Shown here: piece after piece, positions 1 through 9,485 of the stretch
How positions within the stretch are numbered: position 1 is the stretch's first letter
Layout of the letters: each line of letters begins with the position of its first letter
Assembly (NCBI GenBank): GCA_937907035.1
Contig: CALCTX010000288.1
Span: forward strand, 1-9,692
DNA from: an uncultured Selenomonadales bacterium
GTDB taxonomy: Bacteria > Bacillota_C > Negativicutes > Selenomonadales > Selenomonadaceae
Direction: 5' to 3'
Length of the DNA stretch: 9,692 nucleotides
The notes under the pieces: model-generated
Seen by the model: only the letters and a program-made list of their open reading frames with translations
Told to the model about the DNA's origin: nothing
The model's database searches: none
Made by a program: the position numbers and the translations under genes

Positions 1-796
<796 letters not shown>

Positions 797-832
797 TCAT
801 CCTTATTCATATTTTTAATATACATGTAAATT

Positions 833-841
833 ATTGTATCA
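833..841 (-). promoter_or_regulatory. Extended -10 promoter for the ABC-F gene
   Basis: On the minus strand this reads TGATACAAT, which is a TGn extension plus the -10 hexamer TACAAT. No good -35 lies 17 bases upstream (AGGCCG), but an extended -10 can compensate. The predicted transcription start is near 826, giving an untranslated leader of about 40 bases before the ATG at 787. No clear terminator separates this site from the glucosaminidase gene upstream, so readthrough is also possible. Confidence 0.5.
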
Positions 842-886
842 CATTTTGCCACAGCCGGCCTTATGTTCTACGTTAATACAAAACAA

Positions 887-1615
887 TCATTTTTTCACCG
901 TTATCTGAGTTTTCAACAATTGATCAAATATCTCTAAAATAGTCTGTCCGTAATAAGTTCCCGGCACAGCCCACCTGCCATTTAAATCAGTCCATTTTGT
1001 CAATACAGCATCACCGTACATATCTCTTACTAAAGAATAGCGTGGATCAACAATCGGCTCCGCAGGCTTTTTTACTGAAGCATAGGCCATAAGATGTTGA
1101 ATATGAGCTCTTACACCAAGCTGCGGCGTTTCAAAATATCCGCCTTGAACCGTTGCGCTGGTCGTTCCCAGTCCGCAATAATTATTCTGCTCAGGAACTA
1201 CCGTTCCTCCATAACGAAAGAAACCAGTTTCATGAACAGCCTGAATAAAAGCTACATCCGGCCGTATTCCCTCTTTAGTGGCTTCTTCATAATAGAAACC
1301 AACTAATTCCTGCGGTGTGCAGGCAATACTCGGAGCGGGATTATTCTCCAGCAAAAACTGAACGCATTGTTCTTTTGTTGCTTGTGCTGCACCAAAAATA
1401 TCTTCCGGTGCAAATGATGCATCAGTCTTTTTCCCTGCTTGTTCAACGTTTTCCGGATGCAAAATTGCTTGTATCCGTTCCTGAAAACTCATCGGTTCTT
1501 TTTGCGTAACCTTTTCCATCGGTTCCGATTCTTTTTTTTCAGCTGCCTCAACAGATATTCCGCCCAATACAATTCCTATTGTCAGCAAAATTGTTGATAG
1601 CTTTTTGCCATTCAT
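887..1615 (-). CDS. Secreted glucosaminidase (GH73 / LytD-like cell-wall hydrolase)
   Basis: The protein has 242 residues. Residues 1-24 are a signal peptide: a Lys pair, a hydrophobic core, and a likely cleavage after VEA24. A charged, Glu/Lys-rich linker follows to about residue 100, then a single glucosaminidase domain from about 103 to 235. The likely catalytic acid is Glu129 in QAVHETGFF, the position of the conserved Glu in this fold, and NNYCGLG (144-150) is the second conserved block. The family cleaves N-acetylglucosaminyl bonds in peptidoglycan. There is no visible SH3, LysM or other wall-binding domain, so this is a minimal exported hydrolase. The ATG at 1615 has a strong GGAGG site that overlaps the stop codon of the upstream permease gene (13-nt gap), so the two are probably co-transcribed and translationally coupled. 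The family is clear; the physiological role (turnover, separation or remodelling) is not. Confidence 0.88.
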   Translation of the reverse strand: MNGKKLSTILLTIGIVLGGISVEAAEKKESEPMEKVTQKEPMSFQERIQAILHPENVEQAGKKTDASFAPEDIFGAAQATKEQCVQFLLENNPAPSIACTPQELVGFYYEEATKEGIRPDVAFIQAVHETGFFRYGGTVVPEQNNYCGLGTTSATVQGGYFETPQLGVRAHIQHLMAYASVKKPAEPIVDPRYSLVRDMYGDAVLTKWTDLNGRWAVPGTYYGQTILEIFDQLLKTQITVKK

Positions 1616-1628
1616 CAGAAAATCCTCC

Positions 1629-2969
1629 TCAAATTACCCAATAAATAAAATATGCACAAAATACAGCAGTCAAAAAATATAATTCCCGGCTTATTTCCCG
1701 ATACTGATTGGAAAACAAACGTATCATAACATACATAACCGTACCGCTGCCTATCCCTGCAGCAATATCTGCTGTCAAAGCCATGACTGCCAGCATCAAA
1801 CACAACGGCACCTGATCCTGCAATTCTCTTATTGCAACGATCCGCAACCTCAAAAGCAACCGGCTTCCGACTATTATCAAAGCCGGAACAAACACTGCCG
1901 GCATCTCCGCAATCTCCCGCATAACCGGCTCACAAAACAGCATAACAATCCCCAAAAATCCCGCCATAAGCGGAACAAGGCCCGTCTTTCCCCAACAAAA
2001 ATCGGATATCTTCGCCTCAGGCGCACAAACCATCGGTACCATACCAAGACATGCCGAAAATACGGTTCCCAAAGCATCAACTTTGCAACTATTTACTTTA
2101 GAAAAATGTTTATCCTTTTCTTTCTGTTCCGTTATTTCAACTATGATATTTTCCTCTGTCAAATCTTCCGGACAAACATTTTCAGAAGCAACCACCGCCG
2201 AGCTTTCCAATAATGCCGTAAGCAAAATTGCCAGGCAATAAATAAAATGAATATCGATATTGGTAAAACTCAGCCCCCAAAAAGTTTGTTCCAATCCTAC
2301 CGGAATCTTAAACAGACCCGGAAATACTGCTATATAATCCAATTCATAAGATATGATACCAGTAATCAGCATCCCCAGCAAAACAGCATATTTTAGTTTA
2401 TTAACAACAAATACTGCTGTGATCAATAAACCGAGCAAAGAAACATACATTATCGGATTGACAATATTTCCCAAAGCTGCCAAACCAAACGGTGATGGTA
2501 CAACGATATTGCCAAGCCTCAAACCTAAAAATACCAACAGCAATCCTATACCTGCTGCAGTTCCCTCACGCAACACTCCGGGAACTGCCCGATATATTCG
2601 GCCACGCCAACCAGTAAATGACAGTATAGCAAACAAAGCTGCTGATACGAGCAAAATTCCCAATCCTTCATAAGCTGATGCTCCTGAAGATAAAATAATT
2701 ATATAAACATAATAAGCACCACAAACTATACTTGGCCGTAAAAGATCAGGCGTATTGGTTGTTATCCCTGAATAAATATTGGCAACCGCAAATGATACTA
2801 AAACAGCAAAATACGCCGAACTAAAGCTAACCCCGGCAAATGAAAAAATTGCCGGAACTAATAAAAAAACATACGAAAGTGACGCAAAGGCCACAACTCC
2901 GGCCATGCACTCAGTTACAATATCAGTATTTCGTTGATCAACAGCAAAATATTTTCTGATCTTTTCCAT
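1629..2969 (-). CDS. NCS2-type (AzgA-like) permease, divergent; substrate uncertain
   Basis: A polytopic membrane protein of 446 residues, with hydrophobic segments throughout and one longer polar stretch at about 264-298. The N-terminus (residues 11-40) and the block IGLLLVFLGLRLGNIVV (141-157) resemble AzgA-type adenine/guanine/hypoxanthine permeases, as does VDALGT (297-302). Glu255 in TALLESS and Glu318 in CAPEAK sit where UraA/AzgA-like proteins have substrate-contacting acids in helices 8 and 10. The helix-3 AzgA motif (APGMGLNAFF) is replaced by RPSIVCGAYY (78-87), so nucleobase transport is plausible but unproven. The start chosen is the ATG at 2969. A GTG at 2999 is in frame but would lie about at the predicted transcription start and has no ribosome binding site. 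The ATG has only a weak site (AAAGTG). The downstream partner is the glucosaminidase gene. Confidence 0.8.
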   Translation of the reverse strand: MEKIRKYFAVDQRNTDIVTECMAGVVAFASLSYVFLLVPAIFSFAGVSFSSAYFAVLVSFAVANIYSGITTNTPDLLRPSIVCGAYYVYIIILSSGASAYEGLGILLVSAALFAILSFTGWRGRIYRAVPGVLREGTAAGIGLLLVFLGLRLGNIVVPSPFGLAALGNIVNPIMYVSLLGLLITAVFVVNKLKYAVLLGMLITGIISYELDYIAVFPGLFKIPVGLEQTFWGLSFTNIDIHFIYCLAILLTALLESSAVVASENVCPEDLTEENIIVEITEQKEKDKHFSKVNSCKVDALGTVFSACLGMVPMVCAPEAKISDFCWGKTGLVPLMAGFLGIVMLFCEPVMREIAEMPAVFVPALIIVGSRLLLRLRIVAIRELQDQVPLCLMLAVMALTADIAAGIGSGTVMYVMIRLFSNQYREISRELYFLTAVFCAYFIYWVI

Positions 2970-3006
2970 AGAATTCACTTTCTTACACACAAACTGCACT
3001 ATTTTA

Positions 3007-3035
3007 ATAATACTACATATTTCCGCACACTTCTA
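3007..3035 (-). promoter_or_regulatory. Candidate promoter for the permease-glucosaminidase unit
   Basis: On the minus strand there is TAGAAG (3030-3035, 3 of 6 matches to the -35 consensus), a 17-base spacer, and TATTAT (3007-3012, 5 of 6 matches to the -10). It lies just downstream of the proS terminator and would start RNA near 3000, about 30 bases before the ATG at 2969. The -35 is weak. I see no purine-riboswitch-like structure in the short leader. Confidence 0.4.
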
Positions 3036-3050
3036 CATTTAAAAATAAAA

Positions 3051-3100
3051 ATACCGGCCGCCAAAATAAGATTTTATTTCTAACTTTTGGCGGTCGGTAT
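3051..3100 (-). terminator. Rho-independent terminator after proS
   Basis: The inverted repeat has 16-base arms (3051-3066 and 3085-3100) with one mismatch. The arms read ATACCGGCCGCCAAAA and, as complement, TTTTGGCGGTCGGTAT, around an 18-base loop. On the minus strand the hairpin is followed directly by TTTTATTTTT (3041-3050), the expected U-tract. It starts about 43 bases past the proS stop codon and closes the large operon. The plus-strand side lacks a T-run, so it is directional. Confidence 0.9.
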
Positions 3101-3142
3101 TTGAACGACCTAAATTTAATTTATGACAGCCTTAATTTATTA

Positions 3143-4849
3143 TTACAGGTTTTGTAAAAGCTCCGCAGCTTTTTTCAGACAATCATCATAGTTGACAGTA
3201 AATACTTCACCTGTTTTGCGCACCTTTATCTCAACTGTCTTTTCTTCAATTGTCTTTGGTCCCACAGTAATCCGCAACGGATAACCTATCAGATCAGCAT
3301 CTTTAAACTTAACTCCGGCGCGTTCTTTGCGATCATCAATTATCGCATCAACCCCGGCCTTTTTCAACTCCTCATAAACCGTTTCTGCCAAATTCAGCTG
3401 TTCCGCTTCTTTAGCATTTACCGGTACAACGATCACTTCATACGGTGCTATCGCCCGTGGCCAGATGATTCCATCCTTATCATTATTCTGCTCAATAGAT
3501 GCTGCCATCGTACGGCTGACACCTATACCATAACATCCCATAATAACAAGCTGTTCTTTGCCGTTTTCATCAAGATATGTTGCATGAAGTGCTTTAGTGT
3601 ATTTCGTTCCCAATGTAAATACCTGACCGGCTTCGATACCACGAGTCATTTTTACCGGGGCTCCACAATGAGGACACGGATCTCCTTCCTGGATCATCCG
3701 AATATCAGTAACCAATACCTCACCGAAATCTCTCTGCGGATTTACATTTATATAATGAACATCGGCCTCATTGGCTCCAGCGACAGCGTTATACATTCCC
3801 ATAACCGTACTGTCAACCACGATCTTAGTTCCTTTCTTGATCCCAATCGGGCTCATAAATCCAGCAACGCCGCCCGCTGCAGTAATAGCAGCATCATCAG
3901 CCATACGGAGAGCGATTGCATCAACTGCATTTTGCAATTTAACATCATTGACTTCATGGTCTCCACGAACAAAAGCCAATACCAATTCATCTTTTTCTGT
4001 CTGGAAAGCAACTGCTTTTATAGTTTTAGTTAATGGAATATTGAGAAACTCTGCTACTGCCTCAATCGTTTTTGCATTTGGAGTAGCTTTCTTTTCCAAC
4101 GGTAACAATTCTTCCTCTTCGGCTTTTATTACCTTTAATTCTGCTTTTTCATTGCTTGCCGCATAATCACAAGCAGTACAATAAGCTATCTCTGACTCGC
4201 CTGCCTCCGCCAAAACTGTAAATTCATGCGAATGACCACCACCGATAGCACCATTGTCCGCTTCAACCGGCCGAAATTCCAACCCGCAACGCGTAAACAC
4301 CCGGCTATAAGCATCATAGGCAAGCTGATAAGACTTATTGAGTCCTTCTTCATCTTTATCAAAAGAATACATATCTTTCATGATAAATTCACGGCCCCGC
4401 ATCAAACCAAACCGTGGCCGGATCTCATCACGATATTTATTTTGAATCTGGTAAAGCCGTAAAGGCAATTGTTTATAGGACCGGACCTCATCTCTGATCA
4501 AAGTAGTAACCATTTCCTCATGCGTCGGCCCAAGACAAAATTCACGCACATGACGATCATTCAAGCGGAACATTTCCTCGCCGTATACTTCCCAGCGCCC
4601 GGTTTCTTTCCACATTTCTGACGGCTGCATGATCGGCATAGCAATCTCCTGCCCGCCAATAGCATCCATTTCTTCACGAACAATCTGCTCGATTTTGCGA
4701 AGTGTCCGCCATGCAAGCGGTAAATATGTATAAACTCCGCCCGCTGCCTTTCTTATCATTCCGGCTCTGAGCATCAGCTGATGACTTACTACTTCTGCCT
4801 CTGCCGGAGTCTGTCTGAGTGTCGGTGCATAAAGTTCTGTTGTACGCAA
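3143..4849 (-). CDS. proS: Prolyl-tRNA synthetase, bacterial type with editing insertion
   Basis: The protein has 568 residues, close to E. coli ProS, and charges tRNA-Pro with proline in the cytoplasm. It aligns from the first residue ([19 protein letters not shown]). Class II core elements are LGPTHEE (106-112), motif 2 around RDEIRPRFG (140-148) and motif 3 GCYGIGVSR (438-446). The editing (INS) domain spans about 224-400 and includes GDHE (296-299), a conserved-looking Lys275 region and GAN..VHY with His365. The C-terminal anticodon-binding domain includes [11 protein letters not shown] (505-515). Two CxxC pairs (Cys224/227 and Cys392/395) flank the editing domain and could bind a metal. 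The start is a TTG that directly abuts the ispG stop codon (TAATTG). GGGGAGGA upstream supports it, as does the match at the extreme N-terminus. It is the last gene of the operon. Confidence 0.96.
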   Translation of the reverse strand: MRTTELYAPTLRQTPAEAEVVSHQLMLRAGMIRKAAGGVYTYLPLAWRTLRKIEQIVREEMDAIGGQEIAMPIMQPSEMWKETGRWEVYGEEMFRLNDRHVREFCLGPTHEEMVTTLIRDEVRSYKQLPLRLYQIQNKYRDEIRPRFGLMRGREFIMKDMYSFDKDEEGLNKSYQLAYDAYSRVFTRCGLEFRPVEADNGAIGGGHSHEFTVLAEAGESEIAYCTACDYAASNEKAELKVIKAEEEELLPLEKKATPNAKTIEAVAEFLNIPLTKTIKAVAFQTEKDELVLAFVRGDHEVNDVKLQNAVDAIALRMADDAAITAAGGVAGFMSPIGIKKGTKIVVDSTVMGMYNAVAGANEADVHYINVNPQRDFGEVLVTDIRMIQEGDPCPHCGAPVKMTRGIEAGQVFTLGTKYTKALHATYLDENGKEQLVIMGCYGIGVSRTMAASIEQNNDKDGIIWPRAIAPYEVIVVPVNAKEAEQLNLAETVYEELKKAGVDAIIDDRKERAGVKFKDADLIGYPLRITVGPKTIEEKTVEIKVRKTGEVFTVNYDDCLKKAAELLQNL

Positions 4850-5917
4850 TTATTTTTCCTCCCCATTGATGATAACATCTATTTCTTTAAATAATTCATT
4901 TACCAATTCCTGTTCGGGAACTTTCCTCAATATTTCACCCTTACGAAATACAAGGCCTTCGCCCTTGCCACCGGCAATTCCGACATCAGCCTCCCGGGCT
5001 TCTCCCGGACCATTTACTACACATCCCATAACAGCAACGCTTATCGGTACTTTAATATCGGCCAATCGTTTTTCAACTTCAGCGGCAATCTTAGGCAGAT
5101 CAATTGATGTCCGCCCGCAAGTCGGGCACGAAATAAGTGTCGGACCGTATTCTTTCAAGCCTAATGATTTTAATATCTCATTGGCCACTCTTACCTCAAC
5201 CAAAGGATCACCGGTCAAAGAAATCCTTATCGTATCGCCAATTCCTTCCGCCAACAGAGCTCCAATTCCGACAGCTGATTTTATCATTCCGCTTGTCGGC
5301 GTTCCTGCCTCTGTAATTCCCAAATGCAATGGATAATCAACAGTATCTGCCATCAGCCGGTAAGCTTCCAATGTCAAAGGTACATCGTGTGCTTTCAGCG
5401 ATACCTTCATATCATAAAACTCCTGCTCTTCCAAGAGCTTTATATGCTCCAAAGCTGATTCTACCAAAGCCTCCGCCGTTACCTTACCGTACTTTGCTAA
5501 AAGCTTTTTATCCAACGAACCGGCATTTACTCCGATACGAATCGGAATGTTATTTTTCTTTGCTTCCTTCACAACCGCCCGTACATTATCGGCACCGCCA
5601 ATATTACCGGGATTCAATCGTAAAGCCGCTATTCCCTGATTTATAGCCTCCAATGCCAAACGATAATCAAAGTGGATATCCGCAACCAATGGAACTGATA
5701 CTTGTTTGATAATATTCCCCAAATTCATAGCTGATTCCATATCCGGAACAGCCAATCTTACAATGTCACAGCCTTCAGCCGTCAACGCCTTTATTTGTGC
5801 CACAGTCGCTGCTGTATCAATAGTCTTCGTATTGGTCATAGATTGTACAGAAATCGGTGCCCCGCCACCGATCGCAATCGGACCGATATGAATCTGCCGA
5901 TTATTTCTTCGTTCCAT
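4850..5917 (-). CDS. ispG: 4-hydroxy-3-methylbut-2-enyl diphosphate synthase (IspG/GcpE)
   Basis: The protein has 355 residues. IspG is the penultimate enzyme of the MEP isoprenoid pathway: it converts MEcPP to HMBPP using a [4Fe-4S] cluster and reduced ferredoxin or flavodoxin. Cluster ligands are visible as Cys264 and Cys267 (SCPTCGR), Cys299 (MGCVVNGPGEA) and Glu306. The N-terminal barrel shows VQSMTNT, VADIHFDYR, LNPGNIG and PIRIGVNAGSL, all typical of the two-domain bacterial form. The ATG at 5917 is chosen because AGGAGG lies 7 bases upstream. An in-frame TTG at 5935 would overlap the rseP stop and place this binding site inside the coding sequence. The start follows the rseP stop by 14 nt and the stop codon touches the proS start. 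It shares the operon with dxr, an earlier enzyme of the same pathway. Confidence 0.97.
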   Translation of the reverse strand: MERRNNRQIHIGPIAIGGGAPISVQSMTNTKTIDTAATVAQIKALTAEGCDIVRLAVPDMESAMNLGNIIKQVSVPLVADIHFDYRLALEAINQGIAALRLNPGNIGGADNVRAVVKEAKKNNIPIRIGVNAGSLDKKLLAKYGKVTAEALVESALEHIKLLEEQEFYDMKVSLKAHDVPLTLEAYRLMADTVDYPLHLGITEAGTPTSGMIKSAVGIGALLAEGIGDTIRISLTGDPLVEVRVANEILKSLGLKEYGPTLISCPTCGRTSIDLPKIAAEVEKRLADIKVPISVAVMGCVVNGPGEAREADVGIAGGKGEGLVFRKGEILRKVPEQELVNELFKEIDVIINGEEK

Positions 5918-5931
5918 TACAACTCCTCCTG

Positions 5932-6972
5932 TCAACCGAAAAACAATCTGACAATATCATTTTTCGTAGCAAACAGCATCAGTGCAATCAAAATCGTAAT
6001 ACCAAACATTTGCAGATTATGCATCATTTTCTCGCTCATCGGTTTGCCACGGAAAAACTCAATGACCAAAGCTAAAAAATGTCCACCGTCAAGAGCCGGC
6101 ACCGGCAACATATTTATTACACCCAAATTAAGTGATAACAGCGCCGCAAAATTTAACAACGGTAAAAATCCTAAATGTGCGACTTCCCCAGCCATTTGTG
6201 CCACACCGATAGGTCCGGCTATTTCTGCCGATGGTGCCCGTCCGGTAATTAACTGGAGCAATCCTTCCAACATTTTATAAATAATAAATCCGGTTTTTTG
6301 TACTGCATATATACCTGACTCAATAAAGCCCGGGTACTCTGTTTGCGAAGCACTTATTACCCCTATAAGCGACCGCTTGGCCTGCTTATCATATTCCGGA
6401 ATCAAACGGGTTTTTTTCATTTCCCCATCTCGTTGATATTCAACATCAAATATCTTTCCATCTGCACCGGCAATAACTTTTACAAATGTTTTCCAGGAAT
6501 CGATTTCCTGACCGTCAATCCGGATTATCCGATCCCCATCTCTCAGCCCGGCAATATAAGCCGGTTTATTCGGCAAAACTTCGCCAAGTACTGGCTCCGG
6601 CGACGGTGATGAAATTCCGGCAAAAGCAAAAATACCCCAAAATATAAATATCGGCAAAATAAAATTCATCAAAGCACCGGCTGAGATCACGATCATCCTT
6701 GCCCAAACCGGCTTTGACAAATAACCGCGGCCACCAGCCTCTGCATTTGCAGATGGCTCCATCCCGGCTATGTCATTAAATCCGCCAAGCGGAATAGCCC
6801 GCAATGAATACAATGTTTCTCCACGCTGAAAACTAATTATTCTCGGTCCAAATCCGATAGCAAACTCATCAACCCTCATCCCCGTCATTTTTGCGGTAAT
6901 AAAGTGCCCAAACTCATGAAATAACACCAATAAACCAAAAACGAAGGCGGAGGCTGCAATTGTCAGGATCAT
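5932..6972 (-). CDS. rseP: RseP-family membrane site-2 zinc metalloprotease
   Basis: A 346-residue intramembrane protease with the zinc motif HEFGH (19-23) in the first membrane helix. One PDZ domain follows at about 122-190 (the PNKPAYIAGLRDGDRI region). GPIGVAQMAG begins at 253, and the third metal ligand is in the ALDGGH helix (293-298). The family (E. coli RseP, B. subtilis RasP) cleaves membrane-embedded anti-sigma factors and remnant signal peptides. A single PDZ domain and about 350 residues match other Gram-positive members; E. coli RseP has two. The ATG at 6972 has GGGGGAG about 8 bases upstream. It lies 19 nt after dxr and 14 nt before ispG. The substrate in this organism cannot be read from the window. 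Confidence 0.96.
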   Translation of the reverse strand: MILTIAASAFVFGLLVLFHEFGHFITAKMTGMRVDEFAIGFGPRIISFQRGETLYSLRAIPLGGFNDIAGMEPSANAEAGGRGYLSKPVWARMIVISAGALMNFILPIFIFWGIFAFAGISSPSPEPVLGEVLPNKPAYIAGLRDGDRIIRIDGQEIDSWKTFVKVIAGADGKIFDVEYQRDGEMKKTRLIPEYDKQAKRSLIGVISASQTEYPGFIESGIYAVQKTGFIIYKMLEGLLQLITGRAPSAEIAGPIGVAQMAGEVAHLGFLPLLNFAALLSLNLGVINMLPVPALDGGHFLALVIEFFRGKPMSEKMMHNLQMFGITILIALMLFATKNDIVRLFFG

Positions 6973-6991
6973 GTCATTTACTCCCCCTGAG

Positions 6992-8137
6992 TTATTTTAT
7001 CAATTTCTCCGTCCATTCCCGTATCCAGGCATCTTCCTCACAAAGAACCTCAAATGACGGATTCGACTTATTCTCCCGTCTTTCAAGTGCTTTTTCGATA
7101 AGATCATAAATATCCAAAAAGCCAATCTTCCCGGCTAAAAATGCAGCTACAGCAACTTCATTAGCCGCATTCATTACACAAGGCATCGTTCCGCCGGCTT
7201 TTCCGGCTTCATAAGCAATCTTTAAGCCACGAAATGTATCCATATCCGGCTTTTCAAAAGTTAGCGGCTGCATATTCCAAAAATCAAGCCGTTTCCATTC
7301 AGATTTTACCCGATCAGGATAAGTAAGTGCATATTGAATCGGCAATTTCATGTCCGTTGAACCCAATTGAGCCATAACTGCGCCGTCCTGATAAGCAACC
7401 ATTGAATGCACAATACTTTGCGGATGAACCGCGACCTGAATTTTGTCATATGGCATATCATAAAGCCAATGTGCTTCAATAACTTCCAAGCCTTTATTAA
7501 CCAATGTTGCCGAATCGACCGTGATCTTCTTTCCCATTGACCAGGTAGGATGAGCTAAACAATCTTTTATTGATACATTCTTCAGTTCAGCAACCTTTTT
7601 CCCACGGAACGGTCCCCCGGAAGCTGTCAATATCAACTTTTCTACTGTTTTCCTTTTTTCTCCCTGCAAACACTGGAACAATGCACAATGCTCACTGTCT
7701 ACCGGCAAAATAGCTGCACCTTTTTCTGCCGCCTTTTTCATTACCAATTCTCCGGCAACGACTAATGTTTCTTTATTCGCCAGTGCAATATCCTTGCCCT
7801 TTTCCAAAGCCGCCATTGTCGGTGCTAAACCGGCAAATCCCATAAGGGATGTAACTACTATATCAGTCCCATCATAAGCAGCCGCTTTAACAAGACCTTC
7901 TTTACCGCCAAGAATAACTGTTTTCCCGGTATTACGTTTCCTTAATTCGTCAGCTGCCTGTTCATCAGCTAAAACAGCTAATTCCGGCGAAAATTCCGCA
8001 ATCTGTTCTGCTAACTGATCAATACTGCTGTTAGCCGCCAGCACCTTTATCGTAAACAAGTCCCGATTGGCTCTGACAACATCTAGTGTCTGCGTACCGA
8101 TAGAACCGGTAGAGCCAAGTACTGCTAAATTTTTCAT
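6992..8137 (-). CDS. dxr: 1-deoxy-D-xylulose 5-phosphate reductoisomerase
   Basis: The protein has 381 residues. Dxr (IspC) catalyses the committed step of the MEP pathway, DXP to MEP, with NADPH and a divalent metal. The NADPH-binding loop is GSTGSIGTQTLDV (8-20). Metal ligands are Asp147 and Glu149 in VDSEHCALFQ and Glu218 in NKGLEVIEAHWL. Substrate contacts Asn214 and Lys215 are present. HPQSIVHSMV (238-247) and the SMGKKITVDSATL block are typical of the family. The ATG at 8137 has a strong GGAGG 7 bases upstream, located right after the cdsA stop codon (12-nt gap), so translation is likely coupled. No truncation or missing key residue was seen. Confidence 0.97.
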   Translation of the reverse strand: MKNLAVLGSTGSIGTQTLDVVRANRDLFTIKVLAANSSIDQLAEQIAEFSPELAVLADEQAADELRKRNTGKTVILGGKEGLVKAAAYDGTDIVVTSLMGFAGLAPTMAALEKGKDIALANKETLVVAGELVMKKAAEKGAAILPVDSEHCALFQCLQGEKRKTVEKLILTASGGPFRGKKVAELKNVSIKDCLAHPTWSMGKKITVDSATLVNKGLEVIEAHWLYDMPYDKIQVAVHPQSIVHSMVAYQDGAVMAQLGSTDMKLPIQYALTYPDRVKSEWKRLDFWNMQPLTFEKPDMDTFRGLKIAYEAGKAGGTMPCVMNAANEVAVAAFLAGKIGFLDIYDLIEKALERRENKSNPSFEVLCEEDAWIREWTEKLIK

Positions 8138-8149
8138 GGATATTCCTCC

Positions 8150-8977
8150 CTACATGGAAGCCAAAAATATTTTCATGTAATAATAAACAAAAGGTGCTGT
8201 AAACATAACACTGTCAAATCGGTCAAGAACCCCGCCATGTCCAGGGATCAAATTACCGGAATCCTTTATTCCTGTATAACGTTTAATTGCCGATTCCACC
8301 AGATCACCCAATGTTGCTGCTAACGCCAATAATAATCCCAATATTGCCATACAATGTGCCGGAAATCCAATTGATACACCTACTGCTGTAACTGTGGCGA
8401 CTGTTCCCAGTACTCCGCCGATAAAACCTTCAATAGTTTTTTTCGGACTGACTGCCGAGCACAGCTTATGCTTGCCAAAGAAATATCCGCTGAAATAAGC
8501 AAATGTATCACTTGACCACGTTCCTATCAAAGTGATCCAGATCAACCCGCACCCTAATTCCATCGGTCCCACCGGCGAATTCACCATTACTCCTGCGCCA
8601 AAAGCCCGCAAAAGTCTTAAATGAACAAAAGTAAATCCGACATAAACCAAACCGGCAACCGTATAACAAGCTTGTTGTACCGAAAAGGTCCGATGACAAA
8701 AAACGGTCTTTGAAAAAACAGCCAATATCCCCAGCAGTGCAATCGGAAAAAGATATTCCGCTCTTGATTGTGTTGCCACTGCCCAAAGTGCAAAAATAGT
8801 CAAAGCACCACAGGTTTGTTCCAACGCAATATTCATATTTTTAAAGGCTGAATTATATTCCCGCCAGCCTATTATTGCCAAAATCAAAACAAAAGCACTA
8901 AATACAGCGCCTCCCATTTGAATCACAATTGTTGCTAACGCAATTCCGATAATCCCGCTGATAATTCGTGTTCCCAA
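8150..8977 (-). CDS. cdsA: Phosphatidate cytidylyltransferase (CDP-diglyceride synthase)
   Basis: The protein has 275 residues and multiple membrane helices. CdsA makes CDP-diacylglycerol from phosphatidic acid and CTP, the branch-point precursor of bacterial phospholipids. The C-terminal family signature is complete at 229-255: Ser229, Lys232-Arg233, Lys238-Asp239, then PGHGGVLDRFD (245-255), which includes the metal-binding acids. SPKKTIEG (177-184) is the second conserved block. Translation starts at a TTG (8977) with GAGG about 7 bases upstream. No ATG is nearby, and the MGTRIISGIIGI opening matches the family N-terminus. It starts 13 nt after the truncated uppS frame and is followed at 12 nt by dxr. 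Confidence 0.95.
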   Translation of the reverse strand: MGTRIISGIIGIALATIVIQMGGAVFSAFVLILAIIGWREYNSAFKNMNIALEQTCGALTIFALWAVATQSRAEYLFPIALLGILAVFSKTVFCHRTFSVQQACYTVAGLVYVGFTFVHLRLLRAFGAGVMVNSPVGPMELGCGLIWITLIGTWSSDTFAYFSGYFFGKHKLCSAVSPKKTIEGFIGGVLGTVATVTAVGVSIGFPAHCMAILGLLLALAATLGDLVESAIKRYTGIKDSGNLIPGHGGVLDRFDSVMFTAPFVYYYMKIFLASM

Positions 8978-8990
8978 AATTGCACCTCAC

Positions 8991-9485
8991 TTACTTATTT
9001 ATTAACCCGCCAAACCGACGATTTCTATTTCCAAAATCATAAAGTGCGTCAACAAAACAAGCTGGTGAAAAATCAGGCCAGTTTGTATCAGTAAACCAAA
9101 ATTCAGCGTATGCAGCCTGCCACAAAAGGAAATTACTGAGTCGCTGATCGCCGCTGGTCCGAATTACAAAATCAACTGGGGGCAAACCTTTTGTATCTAA
9201 ATTATCATCAAATATTTTTTCCGTTATCTCTGCAGGTTTTAAATTTCCTGCTGCTACTTGTTCAGCAATACGCTGTACTGCCCGAATTATCTCATCCTGC
9301 CCGCCGTAATTCATGCCTACATTAAATTTTACCCCGGTATTATCCGCAGTCTGTTTTTCAGCTGCCCTAGCCTGGTCACGAAGTTTAGGCGCTAATTCAT
9401 CTACTCTGCCCAAAAAACGCAACTGAACATTATCGGCATCCATTTCATCGATTTCCCTTGCCAAATAATCCGAAAATAAACTCAT
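8991..9485 (-). pseudogene. uppS: 5'-truncated uppS (isoprenyl transferase, C-terminal part only)
   Basis: The open frame encodes 164 residues that match the C-terminal two thirds of undecaprenyl diphosphate synthase, normally about 230-255 residues. Retained: MNYGGQDEIIRA (58-69), then IRTSGDQRLSNFLLWQAAYAEFWFTD split across 108-133. Arg109, Arg115, Ser117 and Glu128 correspond to E. coli Arg194, Arg200, Ser202 and Glu213. Missing: about 85 N-terminal residues, including DGNGRWA with the catalytic Asp and the FSTENW segment. Codons upstream of the ATG, back to an in-frame TGA, show no uppS-like sequence. The bases before the ATG are pyrimidine-rich (CTCTTTGTCCT), with no ribosome binding site. 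The remaining frame is otherwise clean, suggesting recent loss or an assembly join. It cannot be a functional synthase alone, so an intact copy should exist elsewhere. Confidence 0.85.

Noticed and set aside
821..828. TACATGTA palindrome near the ABC-F promoter as an operator
   Set aside because: Eight bases in an AT-rich spacer is too short to distinguish from chance, and it does not share the spacing of the palindrome at 9508-9523.
842..886. Terminator between the glucosaminidase and ABC-F genes
   Set aside because: Only a 3-base GCC/GGC pairing around the GCCGGC stretch could be found, with no U-tract on the minus strand.
2353..2673. Plus-strand open frame opposite the permease
   Set aside because: It is antisense to a well-supported membrane protein gene, has no ribosome binding site that stands out, and matches no known domain.
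2970..2999. GTG at 2999 as the permease start, adding ten residues
   Set aside because: No ribosome binding site precedes it, it lies about where transcription is predicted to begin, and the family match starts after the ATG at 2969.
3584..4166. Overlapping plus-strand open frames opposite proS
   Set aside because: They are shadows of the proS coding sequence in other frames, with composition typical of antisense translation.
5918..5935. TTG at 5935 as the ispG start
   Set aside because: It would put the perfect AGGAGG site inside the gene. That site is ideally spaced for the ATG at 5917.
4866..6280. Plus-strand open frames opposite ispG and rseP, up to 161 codons
   Set aside because: Both minus-strand genes show complete family motifs, and the opposite frames show none.
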